DNA of 64,000 nt from Clarireedia homoeocarpa (lineage: Eukaryota > Ascomycota > Leotiomycetes > Helotiales > Rutstroemiaceae): the NCBI GenBank assembly GCA_001465935.1, contig LNKV01000055.1, positions 62,001-126,000 of the forward strand. Reading direction: 5' to 3'. Both the position numbers and the translations under genes were made by a program. Shown here piece after piece: positions 46,107 through 55,811 of the stretch; the first letter of the stretch is position 1, and each line of letters opens with the position of its first letter. The notes under the pieces were generated by a model. It had not been told where the DNA came from and did not search any database. It saw nothing but the letters and a program-made list of their open reading frames with translations.

Positions 46107-47471
46107 TTATCGCCCTAGCGGCCCCATAACACTGCCAACCATAACCGCAACCTCCCTCTCCCACGCTCCATCAACTCGTCTTTCCCCCCTTAGCGCACTA
46201 ATCCCAGCCGGCGCCTGACTTCCCCTAACCACACACTCCCGTATAGCATCCCTTACACTGTTTCGATTACTCCTCAACGTCCTAGCACTAACACCGCCCT
46301 TGTTCATAAGATCTTGTACTTTCGTCGTCAAGCCACTCGCTAAAGTTCTCCAGAAGTAACTTGTTAGAGATCCGGTTTCTAGAGACGTGAGGAGAGGTTG
46401 AAGGAGATTGGTAGGTACGAGTTCTTCAGATGGTAAATTCGGATTTGCCGGTGGTTGTATTGATGACAGGAGGGATTCCAGCGCCAGAACATTCTGACAT
46501 CTGGCTGATACTTCAAGGAGAGTGCGATCGAGGGTTGGTAGAGTTCCGAGAGCACGAGAAAGTGATGCTAGAGAACTGGTAAGAGCAGTGCGGAGATAAT
46601 CTTGTAGCGCTGAAATAAGAATATCGGGTTCCCATTTCTGTTTATTTGCAGCTTTGGCTTTAAGAGCAGTGGTGGGAGATAAAAGATATAACGATTTAAG
46701 GGCGGATTCTGTCCGTTCTTTTGTGTCCCGGGTCTGTGCATATGTCGATGTATTGTGCCCGGCAGACAGATTACTCATAGAAAACTCGCGCACAATCTGC
46801 TGTGATCTGGAGAGAACAATTCGTTCGGCTGGGTTGATGATCGATGTTTGTAACGTCCGAACGACCTCTATCTTTTCTAAGCCATGTCCCTCCTCTCCTG
46901 GCGCATTTTTCTGGAACAATTCTCGTATGCTAAGCAGTGTATTCGAACATCGTACTAAAGCTTTGTGATCTTCTTTGGCTCCAGGGACTTTGACTGGTGC
47001 GCCAGAGTTCCCTATTTCAGACAATTGAATTTCAAGTTGTCTTCCTAACTGTAAACAACGTCCTACTACTCGACCCAATCGCACTGTTTCCCAGAGCCTG
47101 CTAGCAACATTTTGCACTTCTTCTGCAGTCTCATATCGTACCGTGACCTCCTTTTCTAGGCGTTTGTATCCATCGTTCAAGCTTGCGACTTGCGAATCGA
47201 TCTCGTCAACTATTCTTTGACTTGAAGCTGTTTGATCTTGGGTATGCGATAGAAGAGGGAGGGCGTTCTTGGTCGTGAGGCTATCAATGTGTGTGTTTAT
47301 CTCTTGTGCATCGAATAGCACTCGAGACAGAGGTGTGGAGAGGTCGAGTGGAGTATCTGTAGGGTTGTTGGTACCTAGAACTAGGGAATTTGCGAAGGAC
47401 GACGACGAGAACGTCGGGGCCAGGAAGGTTTCGTAGTCAATGTAGGAGTTCGTCTCGTCTGTTGTTGTCAT
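46107..47471 (-). CDS. COG5: conserved oligomeric Golgi complex subunit 5 (COG5)
   Basis: Subunit of the eight-part COG tether that captures retrograde vesicles at the Golgi; COG5 belongs to lobe B. Single exon of 454 residues from the ATG at 47471 (an upstream in-frame ATG at 47540 would add 23 residues of poorly conserved composition). The N-terminal pattern YIDYETFLAPTFSSSSFANSLV, followed by DLSTPLSRVLFDAQEINTHI, is the typical Cog5 start. A helical heptad-like stretch then runs through about residue 150 (LYDGYKRLEKEVTVRYE-like, VASRLWETVRLGRVVGRCLQL). The C-terminal half is helical, ending near VMVGSVMGPLGR. The length fits fungal COG5 (about 400-480) and is much shorter than the animal form. 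It diverges from the DUF2434-like gene, with roughly 550 bp between starts. Confidence 0.88.
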   Translation of the reverse strand: MTTTDETNSYIDYETFLAPTFSSSSFANSLVLGTNNPTDTPLDLSTPLSRVLFDAQEINTHIDSLTTKNALPLLSHTQDQTASSQRIVDEIDSQVASLNDGYKRLEKEVTVRYETAEEVQNVASRLWETVRLGRVVGRCLQLGRQLEIQLSEIGNSGAPVKVPGAKEDHKALVRCSNTLLSIRELFQKNAPGEEGHGLEKIEVVRTLQTSIINPAERIVLSRSQQIVREFSMSNLSAGHNTSTYAQTRDTKERTESALKSLYLLSPTTALKAKAANKQKWEPDILISALQDYLRTALTSSLASLSRALGTLPTLDRTLLEVSARCQNVLALESLLSSIQPPANPNLPSEELVPTNLLQPLLTSLETGSLTSYFWRTLASGLTTKVQDLMNKGGVSARTLRSNRNSVRDAIRECVVRGSQAPAGISALRGERRVDGAWEREVAVMVGSVMGPLGR

Positions 47472-48022
47472 CTTGATGTTTGGGTGGCTGTCTGGAGCAT
47501 CGTCATTTGCCAATGCGCCGACCCTGCTCGATTTACCCAAGGAGTGGTTCTTTATTTATGAAGCTGTCGTGGAGCTTGGCCGCGGGACTTGGTGCGGAAT
47601 CGAAAATGCACAGACCATGTCTAGCTCCAGATCCTCAAGCTCCACATATATAAAACCTGGAGAAAGCTCAAACAGTTTCCTCCTTGTATACGTTCTTCCT
47701 TGTTCGATTCTTACAGCGAAATGGGATTCGATATCACGAACGGGATCCTGGTCCGGTATGTGACTAAACAACCAACCCTTTGTCGACAGGCAGAGCTTGC
47801 AAAGTGACCGGTCGTGCCGTGGAGGTGGTCAGCAATCAACCTATCAACATCGACATTGCACATTGCGCCCGCGTAAAACCTTCAACACAAACCCCTCATT
47901 TTCCGCATCTTGATGAAGACTAACTATCAGCGATTTTAGTCCTCAAGCAGGCGACGGCGAACCTTTCGACACTCAGACGAGATGAAAAGCTGCACTGCAC
48001 TGTCTGAAGCTTCACCTCTTCT
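47472..48022. promoter_or_regulatory. divergent promoter between COG5 and the DUF2434-like gene
   Basis: About 550 bases with no coding sequence supported. A TATATAAAA-like stretch occurs near 47647-47655 but lies mid-gap, so its use is uncertain. Confidence 0.5.
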
Positions 48023-49585
48023 ATGATGGCGCTGTTAAATCGTGATCTTTTGTCGTTTCCACCTGGTAACAATGCCAGCGACACCTTCATCGAAGGAGTT
48101 CACTACAATCTCACTACGCTGAGACACTGGAACTATACTTATTATTCCAATCGCACATTCTCCAACGGGTCCCTATGCTTTATCCTCTTTGAACCATACA
48201 CTCCACATCTTCTTCAAAATGGCACATTTCTCAACAGCACATCATGCTGGTCCCCCATAGAACCCATGAAAGCACGATCAAAAATCGGCGTAGCCTTGGG
48301 GATATTATTCCTGATCAGTATCATGTTTACTCTTATCAATCTGCGAAAACATGGGCGAACAATACTACCTGGTCGAAGTCGGTTCCGTGCAGTGAGTAGG
48401 AGATGGCAATGGTATTGGATGCTAGTAGTTGGGACTTGCGGGGGGATAAGCGGATTGACGGCACTCGACGTCGACAGATATTTTCTACCAGAATTACCAT
48501 TCGCAATGACGAATTTCTTTTGGTTCCTCATGCTACCATCGACACTGTCTGTGGTATGGGAAAGTGTTAGACATTGGGGTAGTTGGCAGGAGAGACAGAT
48601 GATAGATCCGAACGAAAATCAATTTGCATTGAGAGAGGATGATAGAAGGTCAAAAGTGGAACTGTTGATTCCTGTGGTCTTTTATTTCTTCTCATGGATG
48701 AATTTCTTCATGACCATTCCGCGCTCATGGGGATCTATCGAAAAGCAACGAGATTCAGATCAAGCACGTCTGGTTGCTGAGCCCGCAGCAACCGACCTCC
48801 GCTTTAAACTTGGGGCTTTCTTCCTTCTGGGGGCATGGATGACCACTCTATATTCTCTACAACATTCAATATTCCACTACAAATCCCACAAAGCTGGAGT
48901 TTTCAGCCGTGTCCTTGCGACCCTTCGATACACTCCTACGAAAATCGTTCTCGGCTTAATTTTCTCTCTTGTGATGATCGGATATTCAGTAGCAATTTCC
49001 TTTGAATTCTCCATATCTCCTCTCAAGCTTCATCCCAATCTCTCCATAATGTACCCGTTTGGTTGGGGACCGATAGCCCTGATACTTCTTATTTATGAAA
49101 TCTCAGGCTACATTGATCCTAATGAGGACGCTGAATTGATACGCCAACGGCGATTACGAGAAATCGAAATCGATCGCGAAATGGGAACTATCAAGCGACC
49201 TCGATGGTGGGCTAGATTGCATGGAGATAACACCATACCCAGTGTTCATGATAGGATAGTCGAAAATGTTGCCGAAATTGAAGGTCGTGGTCCGAATACA
49301 AGAAGGTTCGAGACAGGAACAGAGATGAATGATCTGCCATTACCACCAAGCGATTATAGCACAAGGCCAGTTGCAGATATCGAGCTAGTCAGGGAAGCTG
49401 TCGGTGCACTATTTCCTCCGATGCCAGCACCCCAAGGAAGGTTCGTGGACGACCAATCTCTACTTCGAGAATCGGAAGCGAGTTCTGTAACTCAGGTTGA
49501 GTTAGTGGAACAGGATGGAAGTAACCATAGCAACTCTACTGCCTCGGCAGCGCCTCAACGGATCAGGAGTATGCTTGATGTATAG
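48023..49585 (+). CDS. DUF2434-like fungal multi-pass membrane protein
   Basis: Single-exon protein of 520 residues. The N-terminal 75 residues contain many NXS/T sites (NNAS, NLT, NYT, NRT, NGS, NGT, NST), suggesting a lumenal or extracellular start. Roughly seven hydrophobic segments follow: IGVALGILFLISIMFTLINL, WYWMLVVGTCGGISGLTAL, AMTNFFWFLMLPSTLSVVW, LLIPVVFYFFSWMNFFM, LGAFFLLGAWMTTLYSL, IVLGLIFSLVMIGYSVAISF and FGWGPIALILLIYEISGYI. A cytoplasmic tail of about 150 residues is charged and Pro-rich. The layout and phrases such as SLQHSIFHYK and GWGPIALILLIYEISGY resemble the DUF2434 fungal family, which has no known biochemical function. Confident that it is a real gene; the family name is from memory. 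Confidence 0.78.
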   Translation: MMALLNRDLLSFPPGNNASDTFIEGVHYNLTTLRHWNYTYYSNRTFSNGSLCFILFEPYTPHLLQNGTFLNSTSCWSPIEPMKARSKIGVALGILFLISIMFTLINLRKHGRTILPGRSRFRAVSRRWQWYWMLVVGTCGGISGLTALDVDRYFLPELPFAMTNFFWFLMLPSTLSVVWESVRHWGSWQERQMIDPNENQFALREDDRRSKVELLIPVVFYFFSWMNFFMTIPRSWGSIEKQRDSDQARLVAEPAATDLRFKLGAFFLLGAWMTTLYSLQHSIFHYKSHKAGVFSRVLATLRYTPTKIVLGLIFSLVMIGYSVAISFEFSISPLKLHPNLSIMYPFGWGPIALILLIYEISGYIDPNEDAELIRQRRLREIEIDREMGTIKRPRWWARLHGDNTIPSVHDRIVENVAEIEGRGPNTRRFETGTEMNDLPLPPSDYSTRPVADIELVREAVGALFPPMPAPQGRFVDDQSLLRESEASSVTQVELVEQDGSNHSNSTASAAPQRIRSMLDV

Positions 49586-50179
49586 TGTGACCTACCTGGG
49601 CTGCTTCACAAGGGGTCTTGTGGAAGAAGTATGAGGGGAATGAAAATAAGCTACGAAATCTACACAGCGTATTTCTTAACCTGTTAGTAAGCGTCTTGAA
49701 GTATTGAATTCTTTTGCATGAGCAGGAACCTGTCATCACTCCGAGTCCTGATCGCAAATAACGTCAATGCGCTCTACTATTTCGCTTCATTGAAAAGTGG
49801 TTACAGCTCCAAGCCTCAGTATCATCTCCACTTCCAAAGAATTCGTTTCTCCACTACAGCAAGCACCCCGAAGCGGTCGGCCATCCGAATGCTTATTGCA
49901 GGAGGTTAGTTTTGAGTCTTTTATTGATGAGTGGGATGAAGTGGGAGTCTAGCGAAGGATCAGTGGCCCAGTAAGGAATGCCTTCGGCAACACGGAAACT
50001 TTACGTACTTGTGTAAATTAGCCGTTTCATTCCTATCTTTTATTCTTTATCTAGCAGTCGTTCTATGGCATTACGACTACATCACAGTATCTATCGAAAT
50101 TCCAACATGAACGGAGTAGAGGGCAACTTTTATTATTCCTAGCCAACAGCTTATACAGTCCGACAAATCAACCATCAAA
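49586..50179. other. intergenic interval
   Basis: About 600 bases; the upstream region of the next gene. One open frame (49718-49909) begins in a plausible context but has no domain-like content. Confidence 0.5.
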
Positions 50180-50869
50180 ATGTCACGATCACCATGTCCC
50201 ATACCCACACCCGTCGCCGCTCCCAAACCCCGCAGCTCGACCTCAAACTCAACTTCAACCCTCCTATCCTCCCCTCTCTTCGTTGTTCTCGGGGGCACTA
50301 CAATCATCATCATCTTAGTCCTCGTCGGCAGATCTATCCTCCCCATTCCGTATCTCTCTCCGTTCTTGGGCACCTTTTTCAAATGCCTGCTTTTTATCAT
50401 CGCGCCTATCCTCCCATTCGTACTGGCCGGTTGGATGGCCGCCGCGCTCAAGTTCTGGAAACGCAGGGAGTTTAGTGGGAGAACGAAATGGCTTTGGATT
50501 TCGACAGGTAATATGGGCAGCCATCTGGGGAGGGTGACTAGTGAAACGTGGGATATGGGGAGGATTTTTACTGCTTGGGATGGAGAGAACATTTGTTTGG
50601 GTGATGTACTTTTGGGTATTAGAGGGTGGATACAGTGGGGTTTGATTGCGTGGGTGATTGGATGTGAAGTATTGGGGTGGAGGTGGGACGCGGGGTATAT
50701 TGAGAAGTGCATGGATGCATTAGTAAAGGAAGATGAGGAGGCTAAGCTGAACGAGATGAAGGAGAAGAAGATTGTGGATGAAGAGGTGGTAATGGTAGAT
50801 GATGAGGACGCGGAGGCTTCTGGCGATAAAAATGGGAATGAAGGTAGGGAGAAGGTCGGATTGCATTGA
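50180..50869 (+). CDS. hypothetical membrane protein with acidic tail
   Basis: Single-exon protein of 229 residues, unrecognised. Residues about 30-52 (LFVVLGGTTIIIILVLVGRSI) and 62-92 (LGTFFKCLLFIIAPILPFVLAGWMAAAL) are membrane segments, and a third (GWIQWGLIAWVIGCEVLGW) sits near 150-168. The C-terminal 55 residues are strongly acidic with a coiled-coil-like Glu/Lys pattern. Codon use and composition look genic, and the ATG context (CATCAAAATG) is good. The function is unknown. Confidence 0.65.
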   Translation: MSRSPCPIPTPVAAPKPRSSTSNSTSTLLSSPLFVVLGGTTIIIILVLVGRSILPIPYLSPFLGTFFKCLLFIIAPILPFVLAGWMAAALKFWKRREFSGRTKWLWISTGNMGSHLGRVTSETWDMGRIFTAWDGENICLGDVLLGIRGWIQWGLIAWVIGCEVLGWRWDAGYIEKCMDALVKEDEEAKLNEMKEKKIVDEEVVMVDDEDAEASGDKNGNEGREKVGLH

Positions 50870-51407
50870 ATGTGCAGGGCATATTTTGATACCACATCGA
50901 GGCGTCACTGTCTGCTGCTGGAAGTGATGGATATGAAGAACAGGTAGCATTTGTCGTCTTTTTTTCATTGTTCTCGCATTATTTATTGTGTACCATCATG
51001 CTTCAATTGGTATGAGATACAGTTTGCAGACAGTCATACCACTTCTCCTTACTCTGTTGAGCACTCTTCATTATCCACATCACTATGTTGATCTCTTATT
51101 GAATTTTTATGTTGTGGAGCGGCCAACTCTCCGGATGCAGGTTTGAAAAAACACATTTGCAATTCTCAAAGAAATACTTCCCGCTGTATAACACAAAGCA
51201 GTTACTTTTGTTGTTAATAGTTTATGTCCACAAAGAACAATTACTGGCAATACCGAGGTAAACTCAAGGAATTTCTGCTGTTTCTTGCAGTATTATTTTC
51301 AGTTCTACGTACGATAGTTTAAGTTCAAATTGTCAAGCTCATTCTCCATATGAGCCACTCACGGTCTGCATAGCTACTCTCACCAAATCGCCATCAAATC
51401 GCAGAGA
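50870..51407. other. intergenic interval
   Basis: About 540 bases, AT-rich in places, between two plus-strand hypothetical genes. No feature recognised. Confidence 0.5.
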
Positions 51408-52835
51408 ATGCAAGAACATCAAGACTCCAGTTCCACCACTCAACATGGCATAATATTCATCCCCTTCCCCGGCATCGGACTCACCTACTTCCTCCACCAC
51501 ACGCCCACAATCACCCACGGGAGAAACATCTGCGTTCTTGAATCTGCAGCTTTCTCCCGCCCAGCCGCGAGCTCTACCCCCTCCTATGCGCCTCAGCAAT
51601 CCACCAACAGCACTACCATCCCCACTATCCCCTCCACCACCCCCTCATCTCCATCCAACCCCTCATCTCCATCCAACCCCTCATCTCCATCCAACCCCTC
51701 CAACACATCAGACGTCTTCCTAAATCAACAATTATCCAGTAACACCTACATTCGAGAAATAATCACCATAGCAAAGACGAACTCCCTCCTCTTTATCGAT
51801 GATGGTCTCTGCATTATTCCTATGCTCGAAGCGTATGGTTTGGAATACCGAATTGTATACCCGAGTTGGGCGAAGTTTGAGCACGAGGTTAGGTCTGCGA
51901 GTTACGCACATAATGAAGATGAGGATGGGGAAGTAAGGAGAGGAGAAGATGGTAGCGAAGATGAAGAAAGTTACGAGAAGAAGAGAAAAGAGAGATTAAC
52001 GGTGAAACTCCGGCTCTGGGATGCGTATGAGTTTGTGCCGGCGCAGAAACGAGTTATGCTGGAAGACGACAAGTGGCTCAGTGATGTGGTCAGCGAACTT
52101 CTTGCTGATGATCCTGATTCTGGCTTTGGTTCCGGGAGAGGAGATGAAAATGGGGAAGGAATCAACAGGGAGGGAGAAGGTGAAAATCCTTGGGGAGGTA
52201 ATAGAGATTTCGAGGGCGAAAATCATGAGTGGGGTGGAGAAGAAGGGGAAGACTACGAATGGCCATGGGGTGAACACGAAGAAATGGCAGATATCGGTAC
52301 AGAAGCAAATACAGGAGCCAGACCAGGACTCGCAGTGGATCATTGTGTGATTCGCGCGCTGCCGCTGTCGTTTTCGAATATCATTGTTAATTCGCCGTAT
52401 AGTCAGAATAAGGAGTATATAAAACCGCCTCCGCCTGTTTATGCTAAGTATCTGGCGCGACAATCGTTTTCCTCTTCGGGGTCGAGGATCTGGAAGTATG
52501 GGGGACGGATATTGATGTTGGTGAATGTGGTTCTTTTTTGTTTGCTAGGATACTTTTTGTATAGGATTGTGATGGAGCATCGGGTGTGGTTAGAGAGTGA
52601 AGCGGAGGGGAGGCTGGCGGTGTTTGTGCAGCCGAGTGGAAGCACAGGATATCTTTTTGGGAATGATTGGGTGCGAAATTTGCTGAGATGGTCAGCAGGG
52701 TGGGTGAATGGAAGACGGAGGAGGGGATCGACGAGTGAGGGGTTGTTGGAGTCGATAGAGAGATGGGTCATGGTCGAGAAGATGTTGAGAGCTGGGAAGC
52801 TGGATGAAAGGTTTGAGACAGTGTTGAAAGGCTGA
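51408..52835 (+). CDS. hypothetical protein resembling a degenerate P-loop kinase with membrane anchor
   Basis: Single-exon protein of 475 residues. It opens with IIFIPFPGIGLTYFLHH, a Walker-A-like loop in which the usual GK[ST] Lys is replaced by Leu, then ICVLESAAFSRPA. After a Ser/Pro repeat insert (three 18-bp units, SSPSNP) come YIREIITIAKTNSLLFIDDG and MLEAYGLEYRIVYPSWAKFE, then, after an acidic insert, LLWDAYEF-like and DKWLSDVVSELL. This order recalls small P-loop kinase-like proteins of phages and fungi (P-loop, DxD-like strand, VYPxxxxKEE segment, Trp-Asp end). A second acidic linker and a membrane segment (ILMLVNVVLFCLLGYFLYRIV, near 380-400) follow. The kinase resemblance is my inference from motif order; without Lys it would probably not hydrolyse ATP. 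It is a real gene by length and composition. Confidence 0.65.
   Translation: MQEHQDSSSTTQHGIIFIPFPGIGLTYFLHHTPTITHGRNICVLESAAFSRPAASSTPSYAPQQSTNSTTIPTIPSTTPSSPSNPSSPSNPSSPSNPSNTSDVFLNQQLSSNTYIREIITIAKTNSLLFIDDGLCIIPMLEAYGLEYRIVYPSWAKFEHEVRSASYAHNEDEDGEVRRGEDGSEDEESYEKKRKERLTVKLRLWDAYEFVPAQKRVMLEDDKWLSDVVSELLADDPDSGFGSGRGDENGEGINREGEGENPWGGNRDFEGENHEWGGEEGEDYEWPWGEHEEMADIGTEANTGARPGLAVDHCVIRALPLSFSNIIVNSPYSQNKEYIKPPPPVYAKYLARQSFSSSGSRIWKYGGRILMLVNVVLFCLLGYFLYRIVMEHRVWLESEAEGRLAVFVQPSGSTGYLFGNDWVRNLLRWSAGWVNGRRRRGSTSEGLLESIERWVMVEKMLRAGKLDERFETVLKG
51645..51702 (+). repeat. 18-bp in-frame coding repeat, about 3 copies
   Basis: Direct repeats within the hypothetical protein gene encode the hexapeptide SSPSNP three times. 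The length is a multiple of three, so the frame is kept. Confidence 0.85.
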
Positions 52836-53440
52836 AGCTTGCAAGGGAAATTTCTCTTAAAGATCGGGGGATATGTTGATGTTTTTGGTACTGTATAACA
52901 CAACACTACTTAGACTAGTAGGGCCAGCAACAGTTGTCTCCAGCGCTAAAAAAAAAAGACATACTGATTTAGGACAATATATCTATATTATATATATTGT
53001 AGCTAAAAGAGTCTAAAATATTATAACATTGTTATTATTCGAACAAATCTAAGACTCTTCAATACTTCTATTTTCTAAAAGAATCAAATGTTCTGTGATA
53101 TATTTATTGTCAAGTAGTCTTGTAGATGTTGAGCAGTCTTTTAGATGTTGAGTAGTCTTTTAGATGTCGAGTAGTCTTTTAGATGTTAGATGTTGAGTAG
53201 TCTTTTAGATGTTAGATGTTAGATGTTAGATGTTAAGTAGTCTTTTAGATGTTGTTGTTATCGTTAGCTTGTTTATTCCTGTATCCCGTGGCTGGCATTA
53301 GCGGACTGTGGCGCATAGATATAAAAAACCATGCCTCGGTCACAACAACCATCAATCATCGACGGGCCTCTGAGCTCGCGATGACAACAGAACAGAAGAT
53401 ATCTTCTATTTTACTTTGGACTCACTCATAACAGCGCCTC
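52836..53440. other. AT-rich intergenic stretch with a 19-bp minisatellite
   Basis: No gene seen. It starts with A/T-rich DNA (about 52945-53110) and passes into the repeat array at 53113-53255 that leads up to the gene relic. Confidence 0.6.
53113..53255. repeat. 19-bp minisatellite (AGTAGTCTTTTAGATGTTG) with nested 8-bp GATGTTA units
   Basis: About six imperfect units, some expanded by extra copies of TAGATGT. Seen directly; unit number approximate. Confidence 0.85.
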
Positions 53441-54013
53441 ATGGCGTCGCAAGCTTCGAGAAAGAAAGTTACGCCGCCGGGAAGTATACTCAACGATCTG
53501 CCTACACCACCATCTACCGACACAAAACCTGCACCGTGTGTCGAAAGGATCCTTCGAGCCCTGAGCGCTCGCCGGAACTGCACTTTCTCAGGCTCTCCTT
53601 GGACAGTCTTTAAGCTTACTAGCGAAGATTACGAGGAATTGCTGTATCAGCTTGAGTAAGACGAGCTACTCAAGGGATTCGTCGAGGATAAAGTCCGGTG
53701 GGTCGTTGCCTACGAGTAGTTTTACTGGCAGCATGCTAATTTGGCATCTAGGTATGACTACGATCCTGTCCGAAACGAATTTATTCTTCGAATTCCTGCT
53801 TCATTACACGATGCTTTTATTCAAGGAGTTTCGAGGGAGGTAATCGACACGTTGAAGCGGTTAGCCGACACAGAAATTGCAGCGCGACCTTTCATTCAGC
53901 GTATCGACTTTCTTATGGGTAGAGAATTGAAGCTCATACTTGACGATGGCGATCAAGACCCACTTTGTCTGGAGAAACAACAAGTATACAACAATTCTCA
54001 GCCTTTTGGATAA
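53441..54013 (+). pseudogene. relic of a repeat-associated fungal gene family
   Basis: Starts MASQASRKKVTPPGSILNDL and reads through VERILRALSARRNCTFSGSP and SEDYEELLYQLE, then meets TAA at 53656-53658. The same frame continues DELLKGFVEDKVR to a GTGGGT donor near 53699, and a TGCTAAT branch and CATCTAG acceptor lead to YDYDPVRNEFILRIPASLHDAF and VSREVIDTLKRLADTEIAARPF, ending at a stop at 54011-54013. The phrases VEDKVRYDYDP and RIPASLHD match a large, unnamed family common in Leotiomycetes that often lies near repeats (recalled, not checked). An alternative intron from the GTAAGA at 53655 would skip the stop, giving a shorter open product. The product also ends earlier than I would expect. 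Flanks are AT-rich and repetitive. Most likely a pseudogene or fragment. Confidence 0.55.
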
Positions 54014-54640
54014 CAACACTAGTATTGAACCTCAAATTCTTTTAGATAACAAAAGCACTACAGTCTCTCAGAATATTCTGTACTATGAAAATACTATAGT
54101 ATCATAGATTATCTCACATGTTCGTTTAACAACAATAATCAACTTCAATATTTTATCTTAAGTCAGCTTATTGGTTCTGCGCTGGATGGCTAATGCAATA
54201 GTTTGAAAACAGCACTACAGTGCTGCGATGTATCTCTGATACACGATGAGGAATCTGCTGTTCTCTGGCAGCTACTCAAGCGATCTGACGATAGGAGAGG
54301 GGTAGATATAGCTCTCCATAGGCTATCCCACCTAGGATAACCTCACTATGACTTCAACCACCTGCAGTAAGGTAGCCACTCATTATCTCAGATTCAATTG
54401 ATCCTGGTGCTGACTTAACCGTCGTGTTACCTACCAACCTTATGACTTAGCGAATGGCTCATCATACAATCAGATGCTATTTCATCTCAGCTCTCGACGC
54501 GGAGGAATATACTCAGCTGAACCAGTTACCTGCCATCTCATCTGTCCTGTGCTCTGCCCTCTTTGGAAAGACGCCATAAATTTCCATATGAAACCCCTTA
54601 GCATCATCCACAGCATCAAAATTACGACGAAAATCATTCT
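54014..54640. other. intergenic interval right of the gene relic
   Basis: About 630 bases, AT-rich at the left end (54014-54200). It contains the 3' flank of the F-box-like gene. No gene seen. Confidence 0.55.
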
Positions 54641-55297
54641 TTAATCGAACATGCCCAAACAACAACCCTCGTCATCGTCGTCTTCAATCTCTTCAATCTT
54701 CCACCCCCTTCTCCTCATCTCTCCCCTTACGAACGTCGAATCAAATCCTACTAGCTCAACAACAATCTGCCTTGGTAACCCCAAAGATCTAAACCACTCA
54801 TCAACCAACCCCACAGCCTCAGTCGCAACCCCCTCATCACCAAGTTCCTGAAGCTTCTCCTCCATATGCCACGCATTCCCAATTGTCCTAATCGTGCGCA
54901 AACCCTTGAAAAACTCCCTCATCACTGCAAGAACCGCTGCACTATCATTTTCCAGCTCCACTCGCCCTCTACTCAGCTCCCTGAACGTTGGAAACGACAA
55001 GATCACATCCGAAATAAAACTCGCATTCCTTCGCCCCACATGCGTGAGAAACGCAGCCACGTCTTCCGCATCACAGTATTGGAAATTAAAACACGTCGTG
55101 GCGTACATCACCGAGCAGGCTTCGAGCGATATGCGTTTATTCGCGAGGACAAGCCCCAGGCGGGTGGGGTGGGATTTGCTCCTGCGCCCCTCTTTTAGGT
55201 ATGACAAGACACAGGAGTTGCGGGTGGAGTCTGGGATGACTTGCTCGTAGATGTCATTGCGCAGTTCGCTGGGGAGATCGAGGAAGTTGGTTGGCAT
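54641..55297 (-). CDS. F-box/2EXR-like protein
   Basis: Single-exon protein of 218 residues. It begins FLDLPSELRNDIYEQVIPD, the F-box-like pattern LP.ELR..IYE seen in large fungal families that also includes 2EXR proteins. The following segments RLGLVLANKRISLEACSVMYATTCFNF (the common TNKQI..EA..V.Y pattern) and VAAFLTHVGRRNASFISDVIL are typical of such proteins, where an anomalous count of leucines and conserved Phe/Ile positions mark a short helical repeat. The C-terminus is very acidic (EEIEDDDDEG). No signal peptide. In the wider family some act as ubiquitin-ligase substrate adaptors, but there is no direct evidence here. The other 2EXR-like gene in the window (17778-18548) is a distant relative. 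Confidence 0.75.
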   Translation of the reverse strand: MPTNFLDLPSELRNDIYEQVIPDSTRNSCVLSYLKEGRRSKSHPTRLGLVLANKRISLEACSVMYATTCFNFQYCDAEDVAAFLTHVGRRNASFISDVILSFPTFRELSRGRVELENDSAAVLAVMREFFKGLRTIRTIGNAWHMEEKLQELGDEGVATEAVGLVDEWFRSLGLPRQIVVELVGFDSTFVRGEMRRRGWKIEEIEDDDDEGCCLGMFD

Positions 55298-55811
55298 TTT
55301 GGTGAGTATTAGTGAATGATTGAGATGAGATCTATCTAGTTGACAACGATGTTTACGGATTGTTGTGATTTGAAAACTGTCTATAGTTAGGAGAAGAATT
55401 TCGAAAGATAAATAGTCTGATCATGCCTAGTGGGGAGCCATCAAACCCGGCGAGGAGTCATTAAACGAGCTACAGTACAGTTTACGTGAAGTATGCACGG
55501 ACCTATTTTCATCCGATCTGACCACTACAACTCTCGAACTGCAAGCTCCTAGTAGTCGAAGTAACACTTAGTACAATGTTACTATTCTCACCTCATCAGC
55601 AAGACTCCGTCTATTCTATCCTATGCAATGCACCCAGTATACAAAAGAAAAACCTACTACCTTTCACGCAAGTAATTAATATACAAAAATCCACACCACA
55701 AGCAACTATTTGAGCGTCGCAGAATCCCCCAACTCACATCAACGACGACATTCAAGATACTTTGAGATGCTAAATTTCGCCATTTCAGCAAACATATCAT
55801 AGGCACTCTTC
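55298..55811. other. intergenic interval
   Basis: About 510 bases upstream of the F-box-like gene and downstream of the DUF3431 gene, both minus strand. No other feature recognised. Confidence 0.55.

Noticed and set aside
50077..50895. 272-residue minus-strand open frame
   Set aside because: Antisense to the hypothetical membrane protein; Ser/Phe-rich low-complexity N-terminus and no domain, while the plus-strand frame has clear membrane segments.
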